A stretch of 64,000 nucleotides of DNA from Streptomyces sp. Tue6028 (GCF_002300165.1 NZ_MLCE01000036.1:186001-250000); one strand, 5' to 3'. Positions 24,945 to 33,616 are shown, counted from the stretch's first letter. The notes: a model not told the origin generated them from the sequence alone. Numbers and translations: made by a program.

Positions 24945-25820
24945 TCAACCGGTGAAGGGTCCCCGCCCCAGCTGGTCCCGCAGAGGTACCACCGGCGGGC
25001 TGACGAGCTCCCGGCGCTGCCAGTTCGCGCCGTCCACCACCAGGGTGTGGCCCGTGATGAACCGGGCGTAGGGGGACGCGAGGAAGGTCGCCGCCCAGCC
25101 GAGCTCCCTCGGCGCGCCGACCCGGAGGGCCGGCTGGCGCGCGTCGTGCGCGCCGGCCCGCTCCAGCGGCCCGCGGATGTCCCCGGTCATGTCCGCGTGC
25201 GGCATGAGCCCCGGCACCAGCCCGTTGACCTGGATCCCGTACGGCCCCCACTCCACGGCCAGTGTCCGGACCAGGGCGCCCACGCCGGCCTTGGCCGCGG
25301 CGCTGTGCGCGAAGCCGGGGCCGCCCGTCCAGGCGTACGACGCGCCCACGTCGACGACCGAGCCCGGCGTGCCCGCGGCGAGATGACGGCGGCCGAACTC
25401 ACGCGTCATGAGGAACGTGCCGGTCAGGGTGATGTCGACGACCGCCCGCCACGCGTTGGGCGACATGTCCTCGGCGGGCACCGGGAAGTTGGCCGCCGCG
25501 TTGTTGACCAGCACGTCGGGCGGTCCGCACAGGTCGAACACCTCGGCGACGCGCCCCGCGTCCCGGATGTCGCACACGGCGGTCGTCACCCGCGCGCCCA
25601 GCGCCGTCAACTCCTCGCGCGCGGACCGCAGATGTTCCTCGCCGCGGCTGACGACCACCAGGTCGGCGCCCAGCCGCGCGAACTCGGCGGCGATCGCCCT
25701 GCCCAGGCCGGTGCCGCCTCCGGTGACCAGGACCAGGGAGCCGTCGTACGTGCCCGGGGGCAGCGCGCTCGCACCGAGCGGCGGAGGGGCGGGCAGGCCG
25801 GGGAGGGAGGTGTCGTCCAT
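24945..25820 (-). CDS. SDR oxidoreductase resembling 2,4-dienoyl-CoA reductase (DECR/PECR)
   Basis: NAD(P)-dependent short-chain dehydrogenase, 291 residues. It has the nucleotide motif VTGGGTGLGRAIAAEF (about residue 35) and NNAAANF. At the active site, the usual YxxxK is replaced by a stretch reading FAHSAAAKAGVGALV, which keeps the Lys but has no Tyr. This is characteristic of 2,4-dienoyl-CoA reductases rather than classical SDRs. The C-terminus carries the usual VNGLVPGLMPHADMTGDI and a GGGxYRFITGHTLVVDGANW-like end. ATG 25820 is taken because upstream codons read as low-quality sequence; the ribosome site is weak. Confidence 0.82.
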   Translation of the reverse strand: MDDTSLPGLPAPPPLGASALPPGTYDGSLVLVTGGGTGLGRAIAAEFARLGADLVVVSRGEEHLRSAREELTALGARVTTAVCDIRDAGRVAEVFDLCGPPDVLVNNAAANFPVPAEDMSPNAWRAVVDITLTGTFLMTREFGRRHLAAGTPGSVVDVGASYAWTGGPGFAHSAAAKAGVGALVRTLAVEWGPYGIQVNGLVPGLMPHADMTGDIRGPLERAGAHDARQPALRVGAPRELGWAATFLASPYARFITGHTLVVDGANWQRRELVSPPVVPLRDQLGRGPFTG

Positions 25821-26035
25821 GGCCGTCTCGATACCGCCTGCGCCGCCAGATCTCCAGAGACAGGGAGCGCCTTCCGGCCGGACCGGGACGCGCTCGGCAC
25901 CCGTCACGGTGCGCGGAGGACGGGCGGTGGCGCGTGCGGCTCCGTCACGGCACGCCGCGGCCGGGCGGACGAGTGGTCCGGACGAGGGCGTCGCCCCAGT
26001 TCAGGGCGGTCCGATCGGCTCAGTACGCTGGGTGC

Positions 26036-26884
26036 ATGCGAGAAGACAGGGGAGCGGTCCCCGGGCGGCGGCTGGAACTGCTCAAGGCCGACTGCGGTGA
26101 GTGCTTCGGGCTGTGCTGCGTCGCCCTGCCGTTCTCCCGCTCCGCGGACTTCGCCCTGGACAAGGACGCGGGCAGACCGTGCCCGAACCTGAAGACGGAC
26201 TTCCGCTGCGGCATCCACACGCGGCTGCGCGAGGAGGGCTTCACCGGCTGCACGGTGTACGACTGCTTCGGCGCGGGGCAGAAGGTCTCCCAGGTCACGT
26301 TCGGCGGCCAGGACTGGCGCTCGGGCTCCGCGGCTGACGCCCGGCAGATGTTCGACGTGTTCCCGGTCGTCCGGCAGCTCCACGAACTCCTGTGGTACCT
26401 GAGCGAGTCCCTGACGCTCCCCGCCGCCCGGCCGGTCCACACGGACGCGCGCCGCGCGCTCGACGAGACGGAGCGGCTCACCCGCCTGAGCCCGCAGGAG
26501 CTGGCCGACCTGGACGTGGGCGCCCACCGCCGGGAGGTCAACGTGCTCCTGCTGCGGGTCAGCGAGCTCGCCCGCGCGGGAGTGGGCCGGGGCCGGAAGA
26601 AGGACCGCCGCGGCGCCGACCTGATGGGGGCCCGCCTCAAGGGCGCGGACCTGCGGGGCGCCGACCTGCGCGGTGCCTACCTCATCGCCGCCGACCTGAC
26701 CGGCGCCGATCTGCGCGGCGCGGACCTGATCGGCGCCGATCTGCGGGACACCGACCTCATGGACGCCGACCTGACCGGCGCGTTCTTCCTGACCCAGCCG
26801 CAGCTGAATGCGGCCCGCGGCAGCGCGGACACCAGGCTTCCGGAGTCAGTCAGCCGCCCGGGCCACTGGACCGCCCGCGGCTGA
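26036..26884 (+). CDS. Cys-rich (YkgJ-like) plus pentapeptide-repeat protein
   Basis: A 282-residue soluble protein of unknown function with two parts. The N-terminal part (about 1-90) has ten or so cysteines in pairs (DCGECFGLCCVALPF, CPNLKTDFRCGIH, GCTVYDCFG), resembling zinc/iron-chelating YkgJ-type proteins. The C-terminal part (about 190-260) is a run of A(D/N)LxG pentapeptides (GADLRGADLRGAYLIAADL), which form a right-handed beta-helix. TACGCT at 26024-26029 lies 6 nt before ATG 26036 and no ribosome site is seen, so the mRNA may be leaderless. Its last 39 nt overlap the end of the convergent P450 gene. Confidence 0.85.
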   Translation: MREDRGAVPGRRLELLKADCGECFGLCCVALPFSRSADFALDKDAGRPCPNLKTDFRCGIHTRLREEGFTGCTVYDCFGAGQKVSQVTFGGQDWRSGSAADARQMFDVFPVVRQLHELLWYLSESLTLPAARPVHTDARRALDETERLTRLSPQELADLDVGAHRREVNVLLLRVSELARAGVGRGRKKDRRGADLMGARLKGADLRGADLRGAYLIAADLTGADLRGADLIGADLRDTDLMDADLTGAFFLTQPQLNAARGSADTRLPESVSRPGHWTARG

Positions 26885-28336
26885 GGCCTCCCGCCGGACC
26901 GGAGCACGTCGCTCCAGCCGCAGCCGCAGCCCCTGCGGCATCAGCGTCAGCCGCTCCGCGACCCGCAGCCGGTAGCCGGGGTCGGGCAGCAGCTCGTAGC
27001 GGCGCAGCAGCAGCCCGAGGACCAGCGTCGCCTCGTGCAGGGCGAACTGGCGGCCGATGCAGGCCCGCGCCCCGGTGCCGAACGGCTTGAAGGTGTGCGC
27101 GGGCCGGGCCCGTACCGCCGTCGCGTCGAAGCGGTCGGGGTCGAACTGCTCGGCGTCGGCACCCCACACCTCCGGGTCGCGGTGCAGCATCGCCGTCAGG
27201 ACCAGCGTCCAGGCGCCCTGCCGCATCGGATGGATGTCACCGAGCACGGTGTCCTGCCGGGCCTCGCGGGCGAAGGCGGGTGCCGTCGGCCACAGGCGCA
27301 GCGCCTCGTCCAGGACGCGGCGGACGTAGCGCAGCTTGGCCACCTGGTCGTAGCCGGGCCGGTCCGTGTCGCCCCAGACGCGGTCGACCTCGGCACGGGC
27401 GCGCGCCGCGACCTGCGGGTGCAGCGCGAGGTAGTGCAGGGCGAAGGACAGCGCGCCCGACGTGGTCTCGTGTCCCGCGACCAGGAAGGTGATGACCTGC
27501 CGGCGGATGTTCTCCGGCGCCAGCCGTTCACCGGTCTCGGGGTGGGCGGTGTCCAGCATCCGGTCGAGCAGGTCGCCGTCACCGCCGCCGGAGCCTCGGG
27601 CCGCGACGACCGCGTCCACCGTGCGATTCAGATACGTGATGTCCGCCTCGTTGCGGCGTGCGGCGCCGCGCAGCAGCAGGGGAGCCAGCGGGCCGGGGAT
27701 GCTGTTGAGTCGCTGTGCGTACGTCAGGGTGCCCACCATGGCGTTCACGAAGGGGTGCGGCCGGGAGCGCTCGAAGGAGCCGAAGTCGTGGCCGAAGCCG
27801 GTCCGGGCGATCGTCTCCAGGGTCAGCTTCGTCATGTCGCCGGGCACGTCCACCGCGCGCCCCGCCGCCTGCTCCCGGTCCCAGTGGTCCGTCAGCCGCT
27901 CGGTGACGGCCAGCATCATCGGGTGGTAGCCCTCCATGGCGTCGCGGCTGAAGCCGGGGGCGAGGACGTCGTGCGCCAGCTGCCAGTTGGGCTCGTGGTT
28001 GTAGGCGGTGAACAGGCCGTCCCCGGCCACCGGGCGCAGGTTCGCGACGCCCAGACCCACGTGCTTGGCGAACCGTGCCTCGTCCGCCAGGTCGGCCGCG
28101 AGGTCCGCGCCCCAGACGAAGACGATCTCCTTGCCGAAGATCTTGCGCCGGAAGATCGGCCCGAGCAGGTGTCCGAAGCGCATGGAGTCCTGGACCGGGG
28201 AGCGCGGACTCACGCCCAGCACGTCGCCGGCCAGCGGGACACGGCGCGGCGGGTGCGGGATGCGGTGCAGCTCCGGCCAGCCCAGCTCAGCGCTGCGGAA
28301 CCCCCTGGGCGGCGCGTCCTCCGTCGTCCGAGCCAT
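26846..28336 (-). CDS. Cytochrome P450, stand-alone CYP102-like heme domain
   Basis: Heme monooxygenase, 496 residues, probably acting on fatty acids or related chains. The heme loop FKPFGTGARACIGRQF places the thiolate Cys at 426. The I-helix reads FLVAGHETTSGALSFAL, and the K-helix ExxR is present in LDEALRLWP. The region APGFSRDAMEGYHPMML closely resembles the P450 BM3 heme domain, but there is no reductase domain here or in the flanking genes, as in the separate CYP102B type of Streptomyces. It is divergent from a TetR gene with an inverted repeat between. A separate ferredoxin or flavodoxin reductase must supply electrons. Confidence 0.88.
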   Translation of the reverse strand: MARTTEDAPPRGFRSAELGWPELHRIPHPPRRVPLAGDVLGVSPRSPVQDSMRFGHLLGPIFRRKIFGKEIVFVWGADLAADLADEARFAKHVGLGVANLRPVAGDGLFTAYNHEPNWQLAHDVLAPGFSRDAMEGYHPMMLAVTERLTDHWDREQAAGRAVDVPGDMTKLTLETIARTGFGHDFGSFERSRPHPFVNAMVGTLTYAQRLNSIPGPLAPLLLRGAARRNEADITYLNRTVDAVVAARGSGGGDGDLLDRMLDTAHPETGERLAPENIRRQVITFLVAGHETTSGALSFALHYLALHPQVAARARAEVDRVWGDTDRPGYDQVAKLRYVRRVLDEALRLWPTAPAFAREARQDTVLGDIHPMRQGAWTLVLTAMLHRDPEVWGADAEQFDPDRFDATAVRARPAHTFKPFGTGARACIGRQFALHEATLVLGLLLRRYELLPDPGYRLRVAERLTLMPQGLRLRLERRAPVRREASAAGGPVARAAD

Positions 28337-28382
28337 CAGCCATCTCCCTTGTGCCTGGGACGGGTTGGGTCTGTTGTACGTG

Positions 28383-28422
28383 GGTTCAATAGCGGAATTC
28401 AGTCTGGTCCCGTTGTTGAACC
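28383..28422. promoter_or_regulatory. Split inverted repeat between P450 and TetR genes
   Basis: GGTTCAA (28383-28389) and TTGAACC (28416-28422) form perfect arms 26 bp apart, flanked on the outside by TTGTAC and GTACAG. They lie in the 107-bp divergent gap and are candidate TetR half-sites. Confidence 0.45.
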
Positions 28423-28443
28423 GACGTCAAGTACAGTGCGGGC

Positions 28444-29052
28444 ATGGCGGGGAAGCAGGGGGAACGCGCACGGCGCCGGCTCAGCACCGAGGAGCGCCGG
28501 GAGCAGCTCCTGTCCGTCGGGGCGTGCCTGTTCTCGGAGAGCCCGTACGACGACGTGTGGATCGAGCAGGTCGCGGAGATCGCCGGCGTCTCGCGCGGAC
28601 TGCTGTACCACTACTTCCCGACGAAGCGGGACTTCTTCGCCGCCGTCGTCGAGCGGGAGAGCGGCCGGATGCTGCGGATGACCGCGGCCGTGCCGGGAGT
28701 TCCGGTGCGCGAGCAGCTCGGCGCGGGCCTCGACACCTTCCTCGGCTACGTGGAGGAGCACGCGCACGGCTTCCGCGCCTTCCATCGTGCCGACGCGGCG
28801 GGCGACCAGGCCGTGCGCAGGGTCTACCGGCAGGCGCTGGCCGCGCAGGAGCGGCAGATCCTGGAGGCGCTCGCCGCCGACCCGGAGCTCGGCCGGCTGG
28901 CCGAGGAGCGCCCCGAACTCCGGATCGCCGTCCGCGGATGGCTGGCCTTCACCACGGCCGTGTGCCTGGAGTGGCTCAGGGGTGCGGACCTGACCCGGGA
29001 GCAGGTGCGTGACCTGTGCGCGCGGGCGTTGCTCGGCGCCATCGACCCCTGA
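28444..29052 (+). CDS. TetR-family regulator, likely controls the adjacent P450
   Basis: A 202-residue TetR repressor. The helix-turn-helix is VAEIAGVSRGLLYHYFPTKRDFF (about residues 41-63), followed by a helical ligand domain (GYVEEHAHGFRAFHRAD). TACAGT ends 6 nt before ATG 28444, so the transcript may be leaderless. It is divergent from the CYP102-like gene across a gap with an inverted repeat, the usual arrangement of a local repressor sensing a P450 substrate. Confidence 0.88.
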   Translation: MAGKQGERARRRLSTEERREQLLSVGACLFSESPYDDVWIEQVAEIAGVSRGLLYHYFPTKRDFFAAVVERESGRMLRMTAAVPGVPVREQLGAGLDTFLGYVEEHAHGFRAFHRADAAGDQAVRRVYRQALAAQERQILEALAADPELGRLAEERPELRIAVRGWLAFTTAVCLEWLRGADLTREQVRDLCARALLGAIDP

Positions 29053-29141
29053 GGCGGCACGGCCCGAACGGGACGGCGCGCGGACAGGGGTGGTCCAGGA
29101 ACGGCGAGGCGTGGTTGGCGTATGCCCGGATCTTCGATAGG

Positions 29142-29160
29142 TTAGGCAAGCCTTACCTAA
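29142..29160. promoter_or_regulatory. Iron box (IdeR/DmdR1-type operator)
   Basis: TTAGGCAAGCCTTACCTAA is a 19-bp site matching the actinobacterial iron-box pattern (TTAGGTTAGGCTCACCTAA) at 15 of 19 positions. It ends just before the AAGGAGG ribosome site of the DUF2470 gene, so an iron-loaded repressor would block that gene. Confidence 0.85.
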
Positions 29161-29170
29161 GGAGGAATTG

Positions 29171-29896
29171 ATGGGTGACCGTCACGCCTGGACGGCCGCG
29201 CCCAGCGCGGCGGAATGTGCCCGATCGATGCTCGCCGTGGCCTGGTCCTGCGCGGTGACCGCGCAGGGCGGCCGCGAGGAGTTCGTCGGCGCGCACACCG
29301 TCGCCGCGGACGGCCGGGTGCTCCTGCACGTACCGGAGGACAGCGCACTCCTCGCCGCCGCGATCTGCGCGCCGCGCGGCGAGCCGTCCGCCGTCCTGGA
29401 GTTCGCCGACGCCGCTCCCGTACCGCTGCGCAACCGCATCCGCGCCCGGCTGTGGCTCGCCGGATGGTGCGCCCCCGAGGACGGGCAACTGGCCTTCCGG
29501 CCGACGCGCGCCGTGCTGCGCCGCCCGTCGGGGACGGTCGTGCTCGACCTCGACGAGTTCGCCGACGCCCGCGCCGACCCCCTCGCCACCGCCGAGGCCC
29601 GGCTGCTCACCCACCTCGCCGAGGCCCATCCGGACGCGGTCGAGCGGCTGACCCGGCTGGTCGAGCCGGACAGCCTGCACGGCGCGGTGTGCGTCCAGCC
29701 GCTCGCCGTCGACCGGCACGGACTGACCCTGCGCATCGAGCGGGCGCGCGGCAACGGCGACGTACGCCTGCCCTTCCACGCACCCGCCGACGACGTCTCC
29801 GAGCTCACCGAACGCATGCACGTCCTGCTCACGCAGGCGAGCTCGGCCTCCTGCCCGCGCCCCCTACAGTGGCAGCGCGCAGACGGCGACCGGTGA
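29171..29896 (+). CDS. Iron-regulated DUF2470 domain protein
   Basis: A 241-residue protein with a C-terminal DUF2470 domain (about 150-235: LLTHLAEAHPDAVERLTRL ... DRHGLTLRIERA) and an N-terminal part that resembles the split-barrel pyridoxamine-oxidase-like fold (VTAQGGREEFVGAH, LLHVPEDSALLAAA). In other bacteria this domain pair occurs in HugZ-type heme-degrading proteins and chlorophyll-related proteins, so a role in heme or iron handling is plausible. The iron box directly upstream supports control by iron. ATG 29171 has AAGGAGG at 7 nt. The last 33 nt overlap the convergent lactonase gene. Confidence 0.85.
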   Translation: MGDRHAWTAAPSAAECARSMLAVAWSCAVTAQGGREEFVGAHTVAADGRVLLHVPEDSALLAAAICAPRGEPSAVLEFADAAPVPLRNRIRARLWLAGWCAPEDGQLAFRPTRAVLRRPSGTVVLDLDEFADARADPLATAEARLLTHLAEAHPDAVERLTRLVEPDSLHGAVCVQPLAVDRHGLTLRIERARGNGDVRLPFHAPADDVSELTERMHVLLTQASSASCPRPLQWQRADGDR

Positions 29897-31105
29897 GGCG
29901 AACGGCTCGCCCGCGAGCCGCAGTCCACCGTCCGCGGCGTCGACGTGGAAGACGCTGACGGTGCCCGACCGCTGGTTCGCCGCGAACAGCAGCCGGCCGT
30001 CCGGGGAGAACGCGATGTGGCGCGGGAAGTCCCCGCCCACCGGCACCGTGTCCAGCAGCCTGAGCCGGCCGCCGTCCGCCTCGACGGCGTAGCGCGTCAG
30101 GCTGTTGTGGCCGCGGTTGGCGAGATACGCGTACGCCCCGTCGGCCGTCACCAGGATCTGGGCCGGGTAACTCGTGCCCTCGCCCGTGCCCGTGGACTGC
30201 GGATCGCCCACCGTGAGCCGCCCGGTGGCCGGGTCGTAGCCGCAGACCGCGACGGTGTTGTCGACCTCGTTGGCGAGGTAGGCGTGGTGGCCGTCGGGGT
30301 GGAAGGTGAGGTGGCGTGGGCCCGCGCCCGGCCGTGTGTGTGCCTGCGACACCTCGGTGAGTGTGCCCTTCGACCGGTCCAGCCGGTAGGTGTAGACCGT
30401 GTCGGTGCCGAGGTCGACGGCGAGCACGTGGTCGCCGTCCGGCCCGGTGATGAACTGGTGTGCGTGCGGGCCCTGTTGGCCCGGCCCGGGTGCCGGGCTG
30501 GAGTGCGTGACGAGGTCGGTGCGCTCGCCGAGCGCGCCCGAGACGTCGATCGGGTGCACGGCCACGCTGCCCGACCCGTAGTTCGCGCTCAGCAGCCAGC
30601 GCCCGCTCGGATGCACGGACAGATGGCAGGGACCCGCACCGCCGGTGGAGCGGGTGCCGAGCACCGAGGGCTTCTGGCCGCCCGCGCGCAGCCGTACGGC
30701 CGTCACGCCGCCGTCCTCCCGCTCGTCGACGGCGTACAGCGTGCGGCCGTCGGGGTGCGGTGCGAGGTACGACGGATCGCCGACGCCGGTGACGGTGCCG
30801 GCGCCGGTGACACGGCCCGTCGTCGGGTCGTAGGAGGCGATGCCGACCCCGGTGCCGCCGCCGTCGACCGAGGTGTAGGTGCCGAGGAACAGCGGGCGCG
30901 GACCGGGGCGGGAGCCCTGCGCGGGGGAGCGTGAGGCGGTCGGCGCGGGTGCGGCCGGAGCGGGCGCCGCCCCTGATGGCGCTGCCCCGGGGGCGGCCGG
31001 CGCCGGCACCGTCGTCACGGCGGCGGCTCCCGCGAGCACGCCCACGAAGCGGCGCCTGGTCCAGCCGCCGCCCTGGCCCGGGGACGGTCGCGCGTCACTG
31101 CTCAT
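29864..31105 (-). CDS. Tat-exported lactonase-family beta-propeller protein
   Basis: A 413-residue protein of the YbhE/6-phosphogluconolactonase seven-bladed propeller family. The N-terminus has a twin-arginine motif (TRRRFVGVLAG) and a Pro/Ala-rich linker to about residue 75. Blades carry recurring phrases such as YLAPHPDGRTLYAVDE, HLTFHPDGHHAYLANE and HIAFSPDGRLLFAANQ. Because it is exported, a cytoplasmic pentose-phosphate role is unlikely; it may act on extracellular lactones or simply bind ligands. Convergent overlap of 33 nt with the DUF2470 gene. Confidence 0.88.
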   Translation of the reverse strand: MSSDARPSPGQGGGWTRRRFVGVLAGAAAVTTVPAPAAPGAAPSGAAPAPAAPAPTASRSPAQGSRPGPRPLFLGTYTSVDGGGTGVGIASYDPTTGRVTGAGTVTGVGDPSYLAPHPDGRTLYAVDEREDGGVTAVRLRAGGQKPSVLGTRSTGGAGPCHLSVHPSGRWLLSANYGSGSVAVHPIDVSGALGERTDLVTHSSPAPGPGQQGPHAHQFITGPDGDHVLAVDLGTDTVYTYRLDRSKGTLTEVSQAHTRPGAGPRHLTFHPDGHHAYLANEVDNTVAVCGYDPATGRLTVGDPQSTGTGEGTSYPAQILVTADGAYAYLANRGHNSLTRYAVEADGGRLRLLDTVPVGGDFPRHIAFSPDGRLLFAANQRSGTVSVFHVDAADGGLRLAGEPFASPVAVCALPL

Positions 31106-31229
31106 GCCTGCACCTCAGGTGTCGATTGCCTCGGCCGTGACAGCCACCTTGGCGTGCGGCACCCTGCGCATGCAAGACCGGCAATGCGCGTTGCGCCCTG
31201 CGCAACGCGCGGCCGTGCCCCCGTGGCGC

Positions 31230-32288
31230 CTACCAGTCGCCGTCCTCGACCGGCTTGCCCGGCGCGTCCCCGAGCGGCTTGACCTGGTGCGGCGAGGGCT
31301 GCTGCCAGGGCTCGTGGTCGTCGCCCAGCCACTCGCCCACCGGCTGCACCGAACCCAGCGCGTCCGTCGGGGCCAGGTCCGCGGCGTCCTGGTCGTAGTA
31401 GTCGAACCAGGGGAGCCCCGCGCGCGTGTAGGCGGCGCGGTCGACGGGGGACGGCGGGGCCGCCTCGCCGGTGATCCGGCGCCACTCGGGCGGCGTCACG
31501 AGGTGGACGAAGACGCGCCCCGCCGGTTCCTCGGCCCAGGCCTTGAGCGGCCGGTCGTCACGGTAGACCTCCTGGCGCATCGAGCCGCCGACGCCGAGCC
31601 CCATCGCCGGGGCGCTCCGCGCACGCCCCGCCGGGGCCGCCGCGGGGGCGGGGACCGCGCCCGGCGCCGCCGGCGCGGCCATCGGATAGGCGGCGCCGTA
31701 CCCACCGCCGGGCGGCGGCATGAAGCTGCGCTCCTGGGCCCGGCGCCGCTCCTCCTCGCGCCACGCCGCCAGCTCCGCGTCGTTGAGCGGGAAGGACTGG
31801 AGCTGGACGCCGCCCCACACCTCCTCGCCGGTGACCTGGCCCTCGACCGTGGCCCCCAGACCCAGCGGCACCGCCACGAACTGGCGGACCGTGCCCTTGC
31901 CGGAATTGATCCCGTCCAGCCACGGCTGTCGGGGGAGAACCACGTAATTCTGCGGCTTCCGCGTGAGACGGGAGCTCCACCTCTTGCCCGAGATCGCGCA
32001 CACCTTGCCGACGCCGACCTGCAACGCCGCAGGCTCCGATGACCCGGCGAAATTCAGCCACATCGCCTCGCGCAGATACACCGGCAGCATCACCCCGCCG
32101 CGTGACCGCCATGCGGCGGGCACGGTGTCCGGGTAGTCCTCGACGCGGCGCACCGGGAACTCGCCGAGCCCCGGAGGCAGGGCGTGCGTGCCGGTCTCCG
32201 GCAGTCGCAGGGTCCGCATGAACCGCACCTGCACCCCGCCCGGCAGTCGCAGCGTGTTCCCGTCGATCCGTACGGCTTCCTCGGTCAT
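31230..32288 (-). CDS. Hypothetical protein, 352 aa, unknown function
   Basis: I do not recognise a family. The N-terminal half (about 1-185) looks like a compact mixed fold starting RIDGNTLRLPGGVQVRFMRTLRLP, with DYPDTVPAAWRSRGGVMLPVY and VRQFVAVPLGLGATVEGQV. A Pro/Gly/Ala-rich linker runs from about 195 to 235, and a second acidic part (about 240-352) ends in PLGDAPGKPVEDGDW. There is no signal peptide or membrane segment. Codon use is normal and a start ATG at 32288 is clear, so it is a real gene. Phrases such as MWLNFAGSSEPAALQVGVGK resemble no enzyme motif I know. Confidence 0.8.
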   Translation of the reverse strand: MTEEAVRIDGNTLRLPGGVQVRFMRTLRLPETGTHALPPGLGEFPVRRVEDYPDTVPAAWRSRGGVMLPVYLREAMWLNFAGSSEPAALQVGVGKVCAISGKRWSSRLTRKPQNYVVLPRQPWLDGINSGKGTVRQFVAVPLGLGATVEGQVTGEEVWGGVQLQSFPLNDAELAAWREEERRRAQERSFMPPPGGGYGAAYPMAAPAAPGAVPAPAAAPAGRARSAPAMGLGVGGSMRQEVYRDDRPLKAWAEEPAGRVFVHLVTPPEWRRITGEAAPPSPVDRAAYTRAGLPWFDYYDQDAADLAPTDALGSVQPVGEWLGDDHEPWQQPSPHQVKPLGDAPGKPVEDGDW

Positions 32289-32353
32289 GGGACCGCCCCC
32301 TCCTCGTCGTACCGTTCCGGCGCCGGAGCGCCCCCGGCGTCGTCACGCTCTCC

Positions 32354-33616
32354 TCAGCTAGAACGTCGGGAAGCAGCGGGGCGGTTCCGCTTGAGGCGCA
32401 GCTGCGGCGGCACGCGCAGCCGCTGCCGCAGCCGGGTGAGCCGGGGGCGGCGCTCACGCTGTTCGCGTGCGCAGCGGTCCAGCTCCTCCAGAAGCCTGCG
32501 GGTGCGGTGCTCGGTGTCCAGCTCGTCGATGAGGCGGTTGACCTCGGCCAGCAGCGCGCCGTGCAGCTGCCAGTGGCGGGCGTCCCGCTGGACCTCCTCC
32601 AGGAACAGCTGCGCCAGCTTGTCCCGGGTGGAGGCGGCCGTGGTCAGCTCGGCGCTCAGCCGCTCCTCGGCGGACGCGGCACTAAGGCTCGCATCACTGG
32701 TCACCAGCACGGCGAAGCTGACGACGGCGTCGGCGACCTGGGCCAGCAACTGCTCGAGGACGGCCCCCGCCTGCGGCTCGAACAGCGCTTCCGGCTCACG
32801 TTCCTTGGCGAGGTCGGTGAGGCTGCGTGCGATGACCCGCAGGACCACGGTGCAGATCTCCAGGGTGTCCAGACCGGTGCGCAGCACCACCCGGTGCAGC
32901 AGTCCCTCCCGCACCCGCGGATTGAGCTTGAGGCTGTCCTCGGCCTGCCGCAGCGCCGCGTCCACCCCGCCGATGTCGTGATCGAGGCGGCGCGCCTCGT
33001 GCAGCCGCTCGGCGGCCAGCCGGAAGGGGGTGCGGCCCGCCGCCTGCTCGCCGACGCGCAGCATCAGCTGCCGCATCCGGCGCGCGAGGTCCTCGATCGA
33101 CTCACCGGCCGCGCCGACCCATACCGGGGGCGGGAAGACGAGGTTGGCGCCGAGCCCCACGACGGCGCCGATCAGCGTCTCGACGACGCGGGCCCACGCG
33201 GTGTCGCCCACTCTGGTCACGCCGAGGACCAGCATCGCGCTGATCGCCACCTCGGGCACGAACTCGCTGACCCGGACGAGGTGTCCGGCGATCAGCGAGG
33301 CGAGGATGATCAGGCCCAGGCTCCACCATGTCAGCCCCACCAGGCTGCTGAAGCCGATCGCGATGACGACGCCCGCCACCACCGAGTTCACCCGCCGGAC
33401 GCCGGTGGTGATCGTGGAGTAGAGGGTCACCTGGACGACCAGCAGGGCGGTGAGGGGCGCGGTGAGCGGCGCGGGCTCGGGACTGAGGTGCACGGCCACG
33501 ACGTACGCGATGGTCGCGGCGGCGGTCGACCGCAAGGTCTGCAGGACCACCGGCTCCCGTCGCCGCTTCACCATCCGGGCGACGCCGGCCGCCCACTCAC
33601 CCTGTACCTCTCGCAT
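32354..33616 (-). CDS. FUSC/aromatic acid exporter-like membrane protein
   Basis: A 420-residue inner-membrane protein. The N-terminal half has five to six hydrophobic helices (TIAYVVAVHLSP, LTALLVVQVTLYSTITTGVRRV, VVAGVVIAIGFSSLVGLTWWSLGLIIL, VETLIGAVVGLGANLVFPPP), the FUSC/ArAE pattern. A long soluble, helical C-terminal half (about 170-410) contains Arg/Glu-rich segments probably forming coiled coils (EERLSAELTTAASTRDKLAQLFLEE). It may export aromatic acids or similar anions, as AaeB does, but the ligand is not indicated. Divergent from 33731 across a perfect dyad. Confidence 0.82.
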   Translation of the reverse strand: MREVQGEWAAGVARMVKRRREPVVLQTLRSTAAATIAYVVAVHLSPEPAPLTAPLTALLVVQVTLYSTITTGVRRVNSVVAGVVIAIGFSSLVGLTWWSLGLIILASLIAGHLVRVSEFVPEVAISAMLVLGVTRVGDTAWARVVETLIGAVVGLGANLVFPPPVWVGAAGESIEDLARRMRQLMLRVGEQAAGRTPFRLAAERLHEARRLDHDIGGVDAALRQAEDSLKLNPRVREGLLHRVVLRTGLDTLEICTVVLRVIARSLTDLAKEREPEALFEPQAGAVLEQLLAQVADAVVSFAVLVTSDASLSAASAEERLSAELTTAASTRDKLAQLFLEEVQRDARHWQLHGALLAEVNRLIDELDTEHRTRRLLEELDRCAREQRERRPRLTRLRQRLRVPPQLRLKRNRPAASRRSS

